This document shows, in pieces, positions 1-8,832 of a stretch of 64,000 nt of DNA (its first letter is position 1; each line of letters begins with the position of its first letter). Source of the DNA: Pontixanthobacter aquaemixtae (lineage in GTDB: Bacteria > Pseudomonadota > Alphaproteobacteria > Sphingomonadales > Sphingomonadaceae); contig NZ_WTYX01000001.1 of NCBI RefSeq assembly GCF_009827395.1, positions 1,803,722 to 1,867,721 of the forward strand. Reading direction: 5' to 3'. The notes under the pieces were generated by a model, which saw only the letters and a program-made list of their open reading frames with translations, had not been told where the DNA came from and ran no database searches. A program made the position numbers and the translations under genes.

Positions 1-168
1 CTGCAACGCTTTGGTCTGCCATTCTTACCCCGATTTCGTATCAAGCGAGACATTGCCAGCGAAAATCGATGAATTCCAGAGCGCCAAAGTATTGTGGCGG
101 CAAACGCCTGCGCTCTTTATCAGCCGATGGAACGGATGACCCCTTCCGGGCGGCCCTCGGCTTAGGTG

Positions 169-1203
169 TCAAAGGCTTCGCGCACTTCCGCGGTCGAGCA
201 GCCGAACCGGAACCCTGCGCTTTATGTTCGCCTCATCCTGTTTCTCAAGGACAGTTTGAACCAGCATAGCGCCTGCTACATCGAAATCAGGTTCGATCGT
301 GCTGAGCGGCGGGCGGGTGTGATTACCAGCCATGATCCCGTCAAATCCGATAAGGGAGCATTGGGATGGAACGTCAACATTGCGATTGCGCAGTTCGTTC
401 AACGCCCCCAAGGCAATCGAATCACACACGGCAAATATGCCGTCGAACGGTTGTTTGCGATCGAGCAAGTCCGAAACCGCTTTGCGCCCTTGCGCATCGC
501 GGTCCAGCGCCCCGTCAATTTCGACGAAATGTGGCTCCAGCCCCGCTTCGTCCATTGCCGCGAGAAATCCTTCGTAGCGTTCATGGAATTGCAACTGCGG
601 AGAGCCGGTGGCGCCGATATGAACGATATCGCGGCAACCGGCATCAATCAGCCTGCGCGTGGCCAATATTCCGCCTTCGTAATTGTCTGAACGGATCCAA
701 TCGAGATCCTCATAAGGTGACCCCCAGAACGCGGTGGCGTGATCATCGCTTAGCGCGCGAAAATGTTCCCACGCCGCATGATTGGATGTCGTACCGATGA
801 CGATCAATCCGTCGGCCTGGCCGCGATCCTCATATCGACCAAAGAATTCCTCTTCCTTCGACTGGAACGACACAATCGTTTCGATATCCTGTTTGGAAGC
901 CGCCGCGCACACACTGCCCAACAGGGAAAAATAGAACGGGTTGATATCGCTGGCCATTTCGCCAGGGCGACAAATGACCACAACCGCGAGCGTTCCGGTC
1001 GATCCCTTGCGCAACCGGGCGGCCCGCGTGTCGACCATGTAATCGAGCTCCTTGGCGGCCGCCAACACACGGTCGCGGGTTGCAACCGTAATGGCTGTTG
1101 AGCCCGCAAGCGCTCTGGAAACAGTCGATTGGCTAACGCCTGCACGCTCTGCCACATCGAAGGAAGTCGCGCGTCTGCGCTCTACGGGGTCCGCCATTGT
1201 CAC
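169..1203 (-). CDS. LacI-family transcriptional regulator (PUL regulator 1)
   Basis: 344-residue LacI/GalR repressor. The N-terminal helix-turn-helix spans about residues 13-60 with recognition segment VSQSTVSR at 23-30. A periplasmic-binding-protein-like sugar-sensing domain follows to the C-terminus, including the typical SLIGFDG segment. The start is ATG at 1203; a second ATG two codons on would serve equally well. It is the last gene of the minus-strand glucan locus, 66 bases behind the sodium/solute symporter, and a partial palindrome in that gap could be its own operator. The effector is inferred to be glucose or a beta-glucan oligosaccharide because of the GH3/GH16 neighbours. The recognition residues (QS) differ from those of the other LacI protein in the locus (LQ), so the two probably bind different sites. 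Confidence 0.9.
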   Translation of the reverse strand: MTMADPVERRRATSFDVAERAGVSQSTVSRALAGSTAITVATRDRVLAAAKELDYMVDTRAARLRKGSTGTLAVVVICRPGEMASDINPFYFSLLGSVCAAASKQDIETIVSFQSKEEEFFGRYEDRGQADGLIVIGTTSNHAAWEHFRALSDDHATAFWGSPYEDLDWIRSDNYEGGILATRRLIDAGCRDIVHIGATGSPQLQFHERYEGFLAAMDEAGLEPHFVEIDGALDRDAQGRKAVSDLLDRKQPFDGIFAVCDSIALGALNELRNRNVDVPSQCSLIGFDGIMAGNHTRPPLSTIEPDFDVAGAMLVQTVLEKQDEANIKRRVPVRLLDRGSARSL

Positions 1204-1228
1204 CTAGTCGTAAATCAATCTCCGGTCG

Positions 1229-1246
1229 GCAACGCTAACGCATTGC
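1229..1246. promoter_or_regulatory. Candidate LacI-type operator in front of LacI regulator 1
   Basis: GCAACGCTAACGCATTGC is an imperfect 18-bp inverted repeat: the outer GCAA/TTGC and inner GC pairs are symmetric. It lies 26 bases upstream of the regulator start in a 66-base gap. Position and symmetry suggest autoregulation. No second copy was found near the other genes, so the call is tentative. Confidence 0.35.
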
Positions 1247-1269
1247 CGCGCCAAAGTACAACCGGGTGC

Positions 1270-2853
1270 CTACCAAAGCCAAAGATAGAGACCGACCAAC
1301 ATCGCGATGACAATCACCGACAAAGTGTTGAACAGCATGGTGGTGGCAAAGCCGATATCTTTGAGCTCGACAGTCTGATCTTCCGAAGGCGGCGCGGTCA
1401 ATCGCGAGACAACGGCTGCTGCCACAAGCGAAACGAGGAAGACGATCCAGATGCGGATAATAAACGGAACATCGGGAGCCACGAATTTGAGTGTGATATT
1501 GATCGCCAGCGACCCCAGCAGCGCAACCAGCGCGCCTGCCGTGTTGGCCCGTTTGTCAAAGAAGCCCAGCAGGAATACGACGACGATGCCCGGCGCGATG
1601 AAACCGGTATATTCCTGAACCGTCTGGAACCCGCTTTCGAACCCACCGATAAAGGGTCGCGCCAGCAGCAATGCGATCAACATTGCAGCGAAGGCCGCTA
1701 CTCGGCCAACCGTGACATAATGCCGCTCGGGCTGCTCGGGCTTCCATGCGCGATAGAGATCCATCGTAAAGATTGTCGAGATCGAATTCATCATTGACGC
1801 GAGCGAGCTGACGACTGCTGCGATCAATGCCGCGAAAACCAATCCGCGCAGGCCCGCGGGCGCGAAGCTCATCAATTCGCCGTAAGTGCGATCCGATTTT
1901 TCAGCCAGCGCTGCGCCATCCAGCATTCCCTGCTGAGCCAGTACGACGGCCGCGATCCCGGGGATCACGACGATAAAGGGCACAAGGATCTTGAGGAACG
2001 CGGCAAAGGCCAATCCCTTTTGCGCCTCTCCCAGATTTTCAGCGCCCAACGCTCTTTGAATGATATACTGATTGAAACCCCAATAGCTGAAATGCAGCAC
2101 CCACAATCCGCCCAGCAAGGTCCAAATTCCCGGGAGATCGCCATAGGCCGGATTGCTTTCGTCCAAGATCATTTCGAAGTGACCCGGCATCTCTTGCATC
2201 AGATAGCCAAGCCCCCCGAACGCTCCATCAGCTGGAAGTGCGTTCAGTGCGATGTAGGTTATCGCCAAACCACCGATAATCAGGATCACAACCTGGATAA
2301 TGTCGGTCAGCGCCACGGCTTTCAATCCGCCATATAGCGAATAGAGCGCCGCAAATCCGGCGAGCGCCATCATCGCAGTCATAACGCTCCAACCGGTTAA
2401 TGATGTTACTGCCAGACCGCCTAGCCATAGCACCGTGGTCAGGTTCACTGCCGTGTACAACGCAACCCAGAACACGCTCATCAAGGTCTTTACGCCCTCG
2501 CCGTAACGCTGTTCAAGGAATTGCGGCATCGTATAGATGCGGCGCTTGAGAAAGATCGGCAGGAAGTATTTTGCCACGATAATGAGGACGATCGCTGCCT
2601 GCCATTCATAGGCCGCAATCGCGATACCCACGACAAACCCTTGGCCCGATTGGCCGATAATTTGTTCGGCAGAGATATTGGACGCGATAAGCGAGGCACC
2701 GATTGCCCACCACGGCAATGCGCGACCGGCAAGAAAGTAGTCCTCGGTATTCTTGTCATGCCCTTTGGGCTCGCGGCTCACCGCCAAGGCAATACCCAGC
2801 AAAGCCAGAGCGTAGCCAATAATGATGACGATATCGATCGTTTCGAGTGTCAC
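1270..2853 (-). CDS. Sodium/solute symporter (SSS family), probable glucose importer
   Basis: 527-residue integral membrane protein of the SSS (SGLT) family. Many hydrophobic helices run throughout, starting with TM1 at about residues 7-25, with the SSS-type segment SNISAEQIIGQSGQGF in the first helices and a conserved region around GWGVNQ-like FSYWGFNQYIIQRALGA. Proteins of this family couple inward sodium flow to uptake of sugars, amino acids or similar solutes across the inner membrane. Here the neighbours (GH3 glucosidase upstream, LacI downstream) suggest glucose or short glucans. The start is GTG at 2853, preceded by a strong GGGAGG ribosome site about 10 bases away. It is one of two inner-membrane sugar transporters in this locus, the other being the MFS protein at 5419. 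Confidence 0.87.
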   Translation of the reverse strand: MTLETIDIVIIIGYALALLGIALAVSREPKGHDKNTEDYFLAGRALPWWAIGASLIASNISAEQIIGQSGQGFVVGIAIAAYEWQAAIVLIIVAKYFLPIFLKRRIYTMPQFLEQRYGEGVKTLMSVFWVALYTAVNLTTVLWLGGLAVTSLTGWSVMTAMMALAGFAALYSLYGGLKAVALTDIIQVVILIIGGLAITYIALNALPADGAFGGLGYLMQEMPGHFEMILDESNPAYGDLPGIWTLLGGLWVLHFSYWGFNQYIIQRALGAENLGEAQKGLAFAAFLKILVPFIVVIPGIAAVVLAQQGMLDGAALAEKSDRTYGELMSFAPAGLRGLVFAALIAAVVSSLASMMNSISTIFTMDLYRAWKPEQPERHYVTVGRVAAFAAMLIALLLARPFIGGFESGFQTVQEYTGFIAPGIVVVFLLGFFDKRANTAGALVALLGSLAINITLKFVAPDVPFIIRIWIVFLVSLVAAAVVSRLTAPPSEDQTVELKDIGFATTMLFNTLSVIVIAMLVGLYLWLW

Positions 2854-2923
2854 GATTTTTCCTCCCTGCCGAACAGTGTTTCTTATTTTCTGCCCGGTCC
2901 ACGTTTATCTGTTTACGCCCGCT

Positions 2924-5320
2924 TTAAAACGAGCATTGCGCACCCTCGGGCATGCTCTGCCTCTTTATCCGCGCGATCTTCATCTGCATTGGCGCGTCGC
3001 TGCTGATGGAGAACGACTCTCCAAGACCAGGCGCGCAGTTTTCGGTTATCACCATTTCGCGCCACCCCTTGCCCGCGCTGAGCCGCAGTTGCGGGGTGAT
3101 ATCGATTGCCGTTTCGCCCAGTGTCAACGTCACCGTTCCGGCGGGTTGATCTTCAAGATTGTACAGCACCAGATAATCGCCAGTGCCCGCACCGGCTTGC
3201 GACAATGTCAATTTGGCATTCGGGCCAAAGGTAATCTCACGCGCATCTTCTTGCCGCTGATAGTCAAAACCGCGCGCCGCAATACCGCCGGCTTCACCTC
3301 GCAGATTCGCCAGCTGCGTTTCGCCGGCAGTTGCGCTTATGCCCGGTGTGAGGCGGCCAAGATCATACCACATCGCCGATTTGCTCTCCGACAGATAGCC
3401 GCAGTTCTCGTCCAGCTTTGCAAGCGGTGATTTGTCCGTCAGCGAACGCCCATATCCCACAGCAAACAGCGCACCTTCGCCATTAACAGGAGCGCCGCCG
3501 CAATCGGCGGGCCAACTAAATGACAGGCGCCCGCTCGCATTGTTTTTGCCGTAAAGAACATCCGCAATACCCGCGCCTTCGCTGCCCGGAAGCCAAGAGG
3601 CAACAAACGCATCTGCCGCGTTTATTTCCCTGTTCATCCATAGCGGCCGGCCCGAAAGGAACAGCGCGACGGTAGGAACACCCTCTGCATCGAACTTCTT
3701 GAGCAGACCCAGACCTTCCTCATCGGGAAAGACCATCGTCTTTTGGTCACCGACAAATTCAGCGTAGGGTTGTTCGCCGAATACGACGATCGCGATGTCC
3801 GGCTTGGCGGAAAAGGAGCCATCTTCGGATAGAGTTGCAGAACCGCCCGCTTCTTCGGCTGCCTGTGACAGACCCGCCCAAATCGATGTCGCCCCGGGAA
3901 AATAGTCGTTGGTCAGCTCATTGCCGCCTTGCCATGTCAGGGTCCAGCCGCCTGCTGCTTGGGCGATACTATCGGCCGCTTTGCCCGCAACGAGTATCGA
4001 AGCACCATCCTTGATCGGAAGCACCCCGTCATTCTTCAGAATGACCTGCGATTTGGCCACCGCTTCGCGAGCAATCGCGCGATGCTCAGCCGAACCAAGC
4101 AGGTCATAGTCGCCTGCATTGGGTCGGGCAGATGGCTTGGCTGCATTGGGGTCAAGCATTCCAGCGTTCTGCTTCACGCGCAAGACACGCGCCACAGCCT
4201 CGTCGATCCGCGCCATCGGGATCGAGCCATTCTTTACTTGTGCGACCAGACTGGCGTGCAGCGCCTTCCAATCGTCGGGGACCATATAGATGTCGAGGCC
4301 TGCCAAGAGCGCTTGCGGACAGTTGGAAGTGGTGCAACCCTTGATCTGCCCGTGGGCGTTCCAGTCACCCACAACCAATCCCTCAAAGCCAAGCTCCTCG
4401 CGAAGCACGCCGGTCAACAAGTCCTTGCGACCGTGCATTTTTGTGCCGTTGATCGAATTGAAGCTGGCCATGATCGTTTCGACACCGGCTGATATCGTTG
4501 CCGGATAGGGGGCAACGTGGATCGCTTTCAGCTCTTCCAGATCGCCATTCACATCACCTTGATCGACACCCTGATCGGTGCCCCCGTCACCGAAGAAGTG
4601 CTTGGCCGTCGCAATGACGCGGCCTTTGCCCAAATAGTCTTGTGCGTCGCGCTGACCTTGAAGCCCTTCGACCAGCGCAGCGCCCAGCTCTGCAACCAGT
4701 CCGGGCTGTTCGGAATAGCTTTCATAGGTCCGCCCCCAGCGATCATCGCGCGCGACCGCCACTGTTGGCGAAAAATTCCAATCGATTCCCGTAACTTCAA
4801 TTTCGGTTGCCGTCGCAGCGCCGATGCGGCGCACCAGATCAGGATCGCGCGTTGCACCAAGCGCGATGTTGTGCGGGAAGATCGTCGCGCGTTTTACATT
4901 GGTGTGGCCATGCACAGCGTCGGTTCCCCACATGGTCGGGATCGCCGGCTCACCCTTGGGCAGCGGCGCTGTTGAAGCATCCCACATTTCATCGGCCAGC
5001 TTCAGCCATTCGGAAGCGGGGGCAAATTCGTCACCGTAGGGGCCGCCATTGCCGCCGTTGAGATAACTTCCGAAGCGATAACGGCGCATGTCTTCCGCAG
5101 TGAACGAATTGATTTGCGGCTGGATAAGCTGCGCCACCTTACGCTCAAAGCTCATTGCGGCAAGAAGGTTGGCTATCTGCTCTTCCCCGTGCGCGGGGGT
5201 AACTGTCGGCCCTGTTCCGACCGCCGTCATCGGCGTAGGCGCACTTTGCACTGAGCCTTCTGTATAGCTACAGCCCGCAAGGATAGTTGCCCCAACCAAT
5301 ATCCCAAGAACAGACCGCAT
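2924..5320 (-). CDS. Glycoside hydrolase family 3 beta-glucosidase, lipoprotein
   Basis: About 798 residues. The signal sequence ends in a lipobox (ILAGC, Cys at about 17), so the enzyme should be membrane-anchored in the periplasm or on the cell surface. The GH3 (alpha/beta)8 domain shows KHFFGDGGTDQG around residue 240 and the nucleophile region GFEGLVVGDW, with the aspartate at about 319; most relatives have SDW here. The alpha/beta sandwich domain follows, then an extra C-terminal beta domain. Such exo-acting enzymes release glucose from beta-1,3/1,4 gluco-oligosaccharides and would finish what the GH16 enzyme begins. ATG 5320 gives a clean lipoprotein signal; an in-frame TTG at 5326 is an alternative. 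A lac-like operator sits about 20 bases upstream. Confidence 0.93.
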   Translation of the reverse strand: MRSVLGILVGATILAGCSYTEGSVQSAPTPMTAVGTGPTVTPAHGEEQIANLLAAMSFERKVAQLIQPQINSFTAEDMRRYRFGSYLNGGNGGPYGDEFAPASEWLKLADEMWDASTAPLPKGEPAIPTMWGTDAVHGHTNVKRATIFPHNIALGATRDPDLVRRIGAATATEIEVTGIDWNFSPTVAVARDDRWGRTYESYSEQPGLVAELGAALVEGLQGQRDAQDYLGKGRVIATAKHFFGDGGTDQGVDQGDVNGDLEELKAIHVAPYPATISAGVETIMASFNSINGTKMHGRKDLLTGVLREELGFEGLVVGDWNAHGQIKGCTTSNCPQALLAGLDIYMVPDDWKALHASLVAQVKNGSIPMARIDEAVARVLRVKQNAGMLDPNAAKPSARPNAGDYDLLGSAEHRAIAREAVAKSQVILKNDGVLPIKDGASILVAGKAADSIAQAAGGWTLTWQGGNELTNDYFPGATSIWAGLSQAAEEAGGSATLSEDGSFSAKPDIAIVVFGEQPYAEFVGDQKTMVFPDEEGLGLLKKFDAEGVPTVALFLSGRPLWMNREINAADAFVASWLPGSEGAGIADVLYGKNNASGRLSFSWPADCGGAPVNGEGALFAVGYGRSLTDKSPLAKLDENCGYLSESKSAMWYDLGRLTPGISATAGETQLANLRGEAGGIAARGFDYQRQEDAREITFGPNAKLTLSQAGAGTGDYLVLYNLEDQPAGTVTLTLGETAIDITPQLRLSAGKGWREMVITENCAPGLGESFSISSDAPMQMKIARIKRQSMPEGAQCSF

Positions 5321-5340
5321 GATCAACCGTACCCCATCCC

Positions 5341-5357
5341 ATTGTGAACGTTCTCAA
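5341..5357. promoter_or_regulatory. Lac-like operator upstream of the GH3 gene
   Basis: ATTGTGAACGTTCTCAA has a perfect GAACGTTC core and near-symmetric flanks (TTG.GAACGTTC.CAA). It lies in the 92-base gap between the MFS and GH3 genes, just upstream of the GH3 start. The same motif occurs twice at 12217-12256 in the TBDR/halogenase divergent region. It is probably bound by the LacI protein at 6633-7688. Confidence 0.7.
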
Positions 5358-5418
5358 CGGAATTGCAGAGTGTGTGCTCAATTGCAAGTATTGATGCGAT
5401 GATTACCTGGTTCTGCTG

Positions 5419-6618
5419 CTAGACCAGCTTACCCAACCGCCACAAAAGGCCCGCCGCCAGTGCCGCGAGTACTGCCAATGTAGCCAGCAGGGCCGGGAAA
5501 CCAAAAAGCGGTACCAACGATAGAACCAGCCATGGCATGACCAGCGATGGCGCGGTGTTTGTCAGGTTGAAAATCCCAAGATCGCGTCCACGGTTTCGTG
5601 GTTTCGGCAAAACGCGAAGCGTTTGGCTGGTGTGAAGCGAGAGGAACACGGTTCCGGCGATTCCGAACACCGCATAGCTCGCGATTGCGGTCAGGGATGT
5701 AGAGGAAAATGCCATCAGAAGCAGCCCAATGCTGGCGAAAGCGGCACTGACCGATAGCGGGGTTATCGGCCGGTCGTGTCGGTCCGCCCAACGCCCGACC
5801 ACCATCGCAATGGGGATCGCCACAACTACAACGATTGAGAGGATTTGCGCGGTATCATCGTCTCCCAAGGTCTTGTCGATAGAGCGAAACCAGAAAAGCA
5901 CATTGGCAAACAATGCCGCTTCACAGATTTGAACAAGCAGTCTGGCAAACCACATGCGGATCACCACTTTGCGCGATCGCAACGCTGGTCCGGGAACATC
6001 AGACTCCGGCCCCGCTGCGGCTTCTAGTTCCGCAAATCGCCTTGGCTTGCCCAGCAACAACACGGGCAACACACATAGAGCGACGATCGTTGCCACGATC
6101 CACAAGCGTTCCTGGAAGTTTGCAAGCCCGGGTATGGTGACAATTGCAGCTGACAACGCCCCGACTGCGGGAGCGAAGGCTAGCAGACCGCCGAGCATGC
6201 CCTTTTGCTGATCCGGAACCGAATCGCCCGCCCATGCCGCCAGCGGGCCCAGCATCATATTCAGCGCCATTTGCCACAGAATGATAAACCCGATGAGCAT
6301 CGCCAGAGTGGTCACGTAGGGAAAGCAGACCAACATCGCGCTGGAGGCAATCAAACCTCCCCATACCCAGATCCGCCTGTTCTGTATGCGATCGCTAAGC
6401 CATCCAAACAGGATGTTTGCCAGGCTGGCCACAATCGCACCGAAGAAGGTAGTGTAGGCGACCCATTCAACATCGACCGCCCCTGCCAATTCGCTGACTC
6501 GCGATGGCATGACGATTGTCAGAAAGGGGACATAAGCCACCGCTCCGCCTGCCACGGCAAGCGCGTAGAGCAAGAGGAACCGTGCGGATTGGCGGGTTGC
6601 GGGCTGTTCTTCTCTCAA
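5419..6618 (-). CDS. MFS transporter, probable glucan-oligosaccharide or glucose transporter
   Basis: 399-residue major facilitator superfamily protein with about twelve hydrophobic helices. The loop between helices 2 and 3 carries the family motif as GWLSDRIQNRRIW, and the second half has a related GRWADRHDRPI segment, consistent with two six-helix halves. It starts 14 bases after the LacI gene at 6633-7688, so the two are probably co-transcribed, with GH3 following downstream. The substrate is inferred from context only: glucose or short beta-glucans released by GH16 and GH3. MFS sugar transporters of this type are common partners of TBDR/LacI loci in Sphingomonadales and Caulobacterales. 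Confidence 0.86.
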   Translation of the reverse strand: MREEQPATRQSARFLLLYALAVAGGAVAYVPFLTIVMPSRVSELAGAVDVEWVAYTTFFGAIVASLANILFGWLSDRIQNRRIWVWGGLIASSAMLVCFPYVTTLAMLIGFIILWQMALNMMLGPLAAWAGDSVPDQQKGMLGGLLAFAPAVGALSAAIVTIPGLANFQERLWIVATIVALCVLPVLLLGKPRRFAELEAAAGPESDVPGPALRSRKVVIRMWFARLLVQICEAALFANVLFWFRSIDKTLGDDDTAQILSIVVVVAIPIAMVVGRWADRHDRPITPLSVSAAFASIGLLLMAFSSTSLTAIASYAVFGIAGTVFLSLHTSQTLRVLPKPRNRGRDLGIFNLTNTAPSLVMPWLVLSLVPLFGFPALLATLAVLAALAAGLLWRLGKLV

Positions 6619-6632
6619 TTTGGCTGCTGGGG

Positions 6633-7688
6633 CTATGCGCTTGGCGGGGGCGCTGTCGATGCCCGGTCGACAAATCCCGCCGGGACATTGATCAGCCCCT
6701 CTGGCACAGCATTGCCGTTCTTGGCCGAGATTATCAGCTCGACCGCTTGCGATGTCGTTTCAGCGACAGGCTGATCGACAGCGGAGAGCGGCGGGTCGGC
6801 CAAAGCCGCAATGGGGGTATTATCGAAGCTGATGATCGAGAGATCATCCGGCACTGTAAGGCCGAGCCCCTTTGCAACCTGCAGGCACGCCATTGCCATA
6901 TGATCATTGCTCGCAACAATTGCGGTAGGCCGATCCTGTAATCCAAGCAGCTTTTCCGTTGCCGCGAGACCCGATTCAAAACTGAAATCACCGGCCGCCA
7001 GCAATCCATCTGTCGGCAAGCCGGCATCCTGCATTGCTCTTTCCCAGCCCGACTGCCGCCAACCACTCAGGACATACTCGCCCGGCCCACTAATAAACCC
7101 GATTCTCTTGTGCCCCAGTTCGATCAAATGGCGCGTCGAATCCTCGCCCGCCTTTTCATCACCCATTGTCAGCGCAATTCCCGCATTGGATCCCGCCGAA
7201 CCAATCCGCGCAAAGGGGATATTGTGCTTTTCCAGCAAGTTGACGATCAACATATTGTCCGAGTGCGGCGGCGTTAGAATCACACCATCGGGCTGCAAGG
7301 CAGTGATCGCCGCGGTCAGTTCCCGCTCGACATGATCGTTATGGGTATCGACGAGTTCAAACATCATCCGATAGCCAAATTCGGCGCATTTTAGCATACC
7401 GCCCAGCAACATCTGATCGACCCAGTCGCTTCCCTGCCGGGCGCGCCATTCGGCAATCGTCCGTTCGCGGTCATTCAGTGCAAGGATGAGATAGGATCGC
7501 GAGCCGCTCATCCGCTGTGCGGCAAGCGAGGGAACATAGCCTAGCTTGTCGATAGACGCCTGAACCCGCTCCTGCATTTGAGGGCGGACATTGGGTTCCT
7601 TGTTGATCACACGGCTGACAGTTTGCAGGGACACCCCCGCATCAGCCGCCACATGTTTAATCGTTACTGCCTGACGAATACGCGCCAT
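6633..7688 (-). CDS. LacI-family transcriptional regulator (PUL regulator 2)
   Basis: 351 residues from ATG 7688. A longer in-frame reading up to 7838 would overlap the GH16 gene and adds no domain, so it was rejected. The HTH is textbook LacI: recognition segment VSLQTVSRVIN at residues 19-29 and hinge segment YVPSLAAQRMSG at 51-62, followed by the sugar-binding domain. E. coli LacI has VSYQTVSRVVN at the same place, and the operators found in this locus differ from the symmetric lac operator by only one or two bases per site. This protein is therefore the better candidate for controlling the TBDR, halogenase-like gene and GH3. It begins four bases after the GH16 stop, and MFS follows. Confidence 0.92.
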   Translation of the reverse strand: MARIRQAVTIKHVAADAGVSLQTVSRVINKEPNVRPQMQERVQASIDKLGYVPSLAAQRMSGSRSYLILALNDRERTIAEWRARQGSDWVDQMLLGGMLKCAEFGYRMMFELVDTHNDHVERELTAAITALQPDGVILTPPHSDNMLIVNLLEKHNIPFARIGSAGSNAGIALTMGDEKAGEDSTRHLIELGHKRIGFISGPGEYVLSGWRQSGWERAMQDAGLPTDGLLAAGDFSFESGLAATEKLLGLQDRPTAIVASNDHMAMACLQVAKGLGLTVPDDLSIISFDNTPIAALADPPLSAVDQPVAETTSQAVELIISAKNGNAVPEGLINVPAGFVDRASTAPPPSA

Positions 7689-7692
7689 TGCG

Positions 7693-8724
7693 TCATTTGG
7701 CTCCCTCAACCGGACAGGCCTTACCCGTAGCAGTGTCAGCCTCGCATTGCCAAACCCGAACCCAATCAATTTCCATTTCTTTGGGGAAGCCTGCCGGGGA
7801 GACTCCGCCCAACCCGCGTTCTTCGGGCAATTTACCACCCACTGCGAAATTAAGGATCAAGTGGAAGGGCTTGTCAAACGGAGCATTCACACCTGACGAT
7901 CCGCTGCTGGACCATTCTTCGGCACTGCGCTCCGCATAGATTTTTCCGTCAACGAGCCAGGTAAACTTCCCTTCGCTCCAGACAACTGCATAGGTATGAA
8001 AATCATCGAGCGAGCCCGGTTGCGCAATTTCGGTGCTCGCAAATTTGTTATCCGGCCAAAGCCCGCCAAAATGCAAAGTGCCCAGAATTGTGTTCTCTTT
8101 GCCGCCGGCGCATTCGGCGCAGGGCACGCCGAGATTTACCGCTTCGAGAATGTCGATCTCGCCCGACGCAGCCCAGGTGCCATAGGCATTTTCTTCCGGA
8201 AGCATCCAGATCGCGGGCCAGGTGCCCTGCCCTTGGGGAAGTTTCGCGCGCACTTCGATCCAACCATATTTCCACGCAGCCTTGCCTTTGGTCACCATAC
8301 GCGCGGAAGAATAGGGCTTGGTCGCTTCGGCATTTTGCCGCTGTTCACTGCTGCGCATATGCGGGGGAAATGCTGGACCGGTGGATTCTTCACGGCGCGC
8401 GGTGATTACCAGCTTTCCATCGTGGATCGATGCGTTGGCTGGACTATCGGTATAACATTGGCGTTCGTCATTGCCGCCACCCCAACAATCAATATCATAA
8501 CCCCATTTGTCCGGATCGATCCCTGCCCCTTCAAATTCATCAGACCAGACCAAAGCCCAGCCATCAGCCGGCTTCGGCTTGTATTCAACCGAACCGACCG
8601 AGCCCTTATTGATGATACCGTTTTCCTTGATGATGGCATTGTCATCGCCGCTTACTCCACCAGTACAGGCAGCCAAGGCGAACGTTCCCCCAATTAGAGC
8701 GGCACGGCGGACAATTTGCATCAT
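7693..8724 (-). CDS. GH16 endo-beta-1,3-glucanase (laminarinase-like), lipoprotein
   Basis: 343 residues from the double ATG at 8724/8721, which follows an AGGGA ribosome site and gives a lipoprotein signal with lipobox LAAC (Cys 20). The GH16 beta-jelly-roll catalytic domain follows, with signature EIDILE at residues 189-194: nucleophile Glu189, assisting Asp191 and acid/base Glu194. Trp-rich substrate-cleft segments around 165-185 (TWPAIWML) fit a laminarinase. It should cut internal beta-1,3 links of laminarin-type glucans at the cell surface or in the periplasm. The gene lies directly downstream of the TBDR, separated by a terminator-like hairpin, and upstream of a LacI gene. Confidence 0.94.
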   Translation of the reverse strand: MMQIVRRAALIGGTFALAACTGGVSGDDNAIIKENGIINKGSVGSVEYKPKPADGWALVWSDEFEGAGIDPDKWGYDIDCWGGGNDERQCYTDSPANASIHDGKLVITARREESTGPAFPPHMRSSEQRQNAEATKPYSSARMVTKGKAAWKYGWIEVRAKLPQGQGTWPAIWMLPEENAYGTWAASGEIDILEAVNLGVPCAECAGGKENTILGTLHFGGLWPDNKFASTEIAQPGSLDDFHTYAVVWSEGKFTWLVDGKIYAERSAEEWSSSGSSGVNAPFDKPFHLILNFAVGGKLPEERGLGGVSPAGFPKEMEIDWVRVWQCEADTATGKACPVEGAK

Positions 8725-8762
8725 TGTGGATTCCCTAGTGATCTTGGGTCTGTCTGACAAAA

Positions 8763-8805
8763 CGCAAAAGAAAAGCGGGTCCTTGCCATTCGACAAGAAC
8801 CCGCT
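8763..8805 (-). terminator. Rho-independent terminator/attenuator between TBDR and GH16
   Basis: On the minus strand, stem AGCGGGTTCTTG pairs with CAAGGACCCGCT (12 bp with one G-U/A-C-type mismatch) around an 8-base loop. The T-rich run TTTTCTTTTG follows. It lies 28 bases past the TBDR stop and only about 50 bases before the GH16 start, so it probably reduces transcription of the enzyme genes relative to the receptor. Confidence 0.75.
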
Positions 8806-8832
8806 GTTTCCTAACGCAAAGTCTTGGCTGCT

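Noticed and set aside
1-168. Short plus-strand open frame at the left edge (69-269).
   Set aside because: It overlaps the LacI gene 3' end on the other strand, is short and has no recognisable features; nothing else was seen in this stretch.
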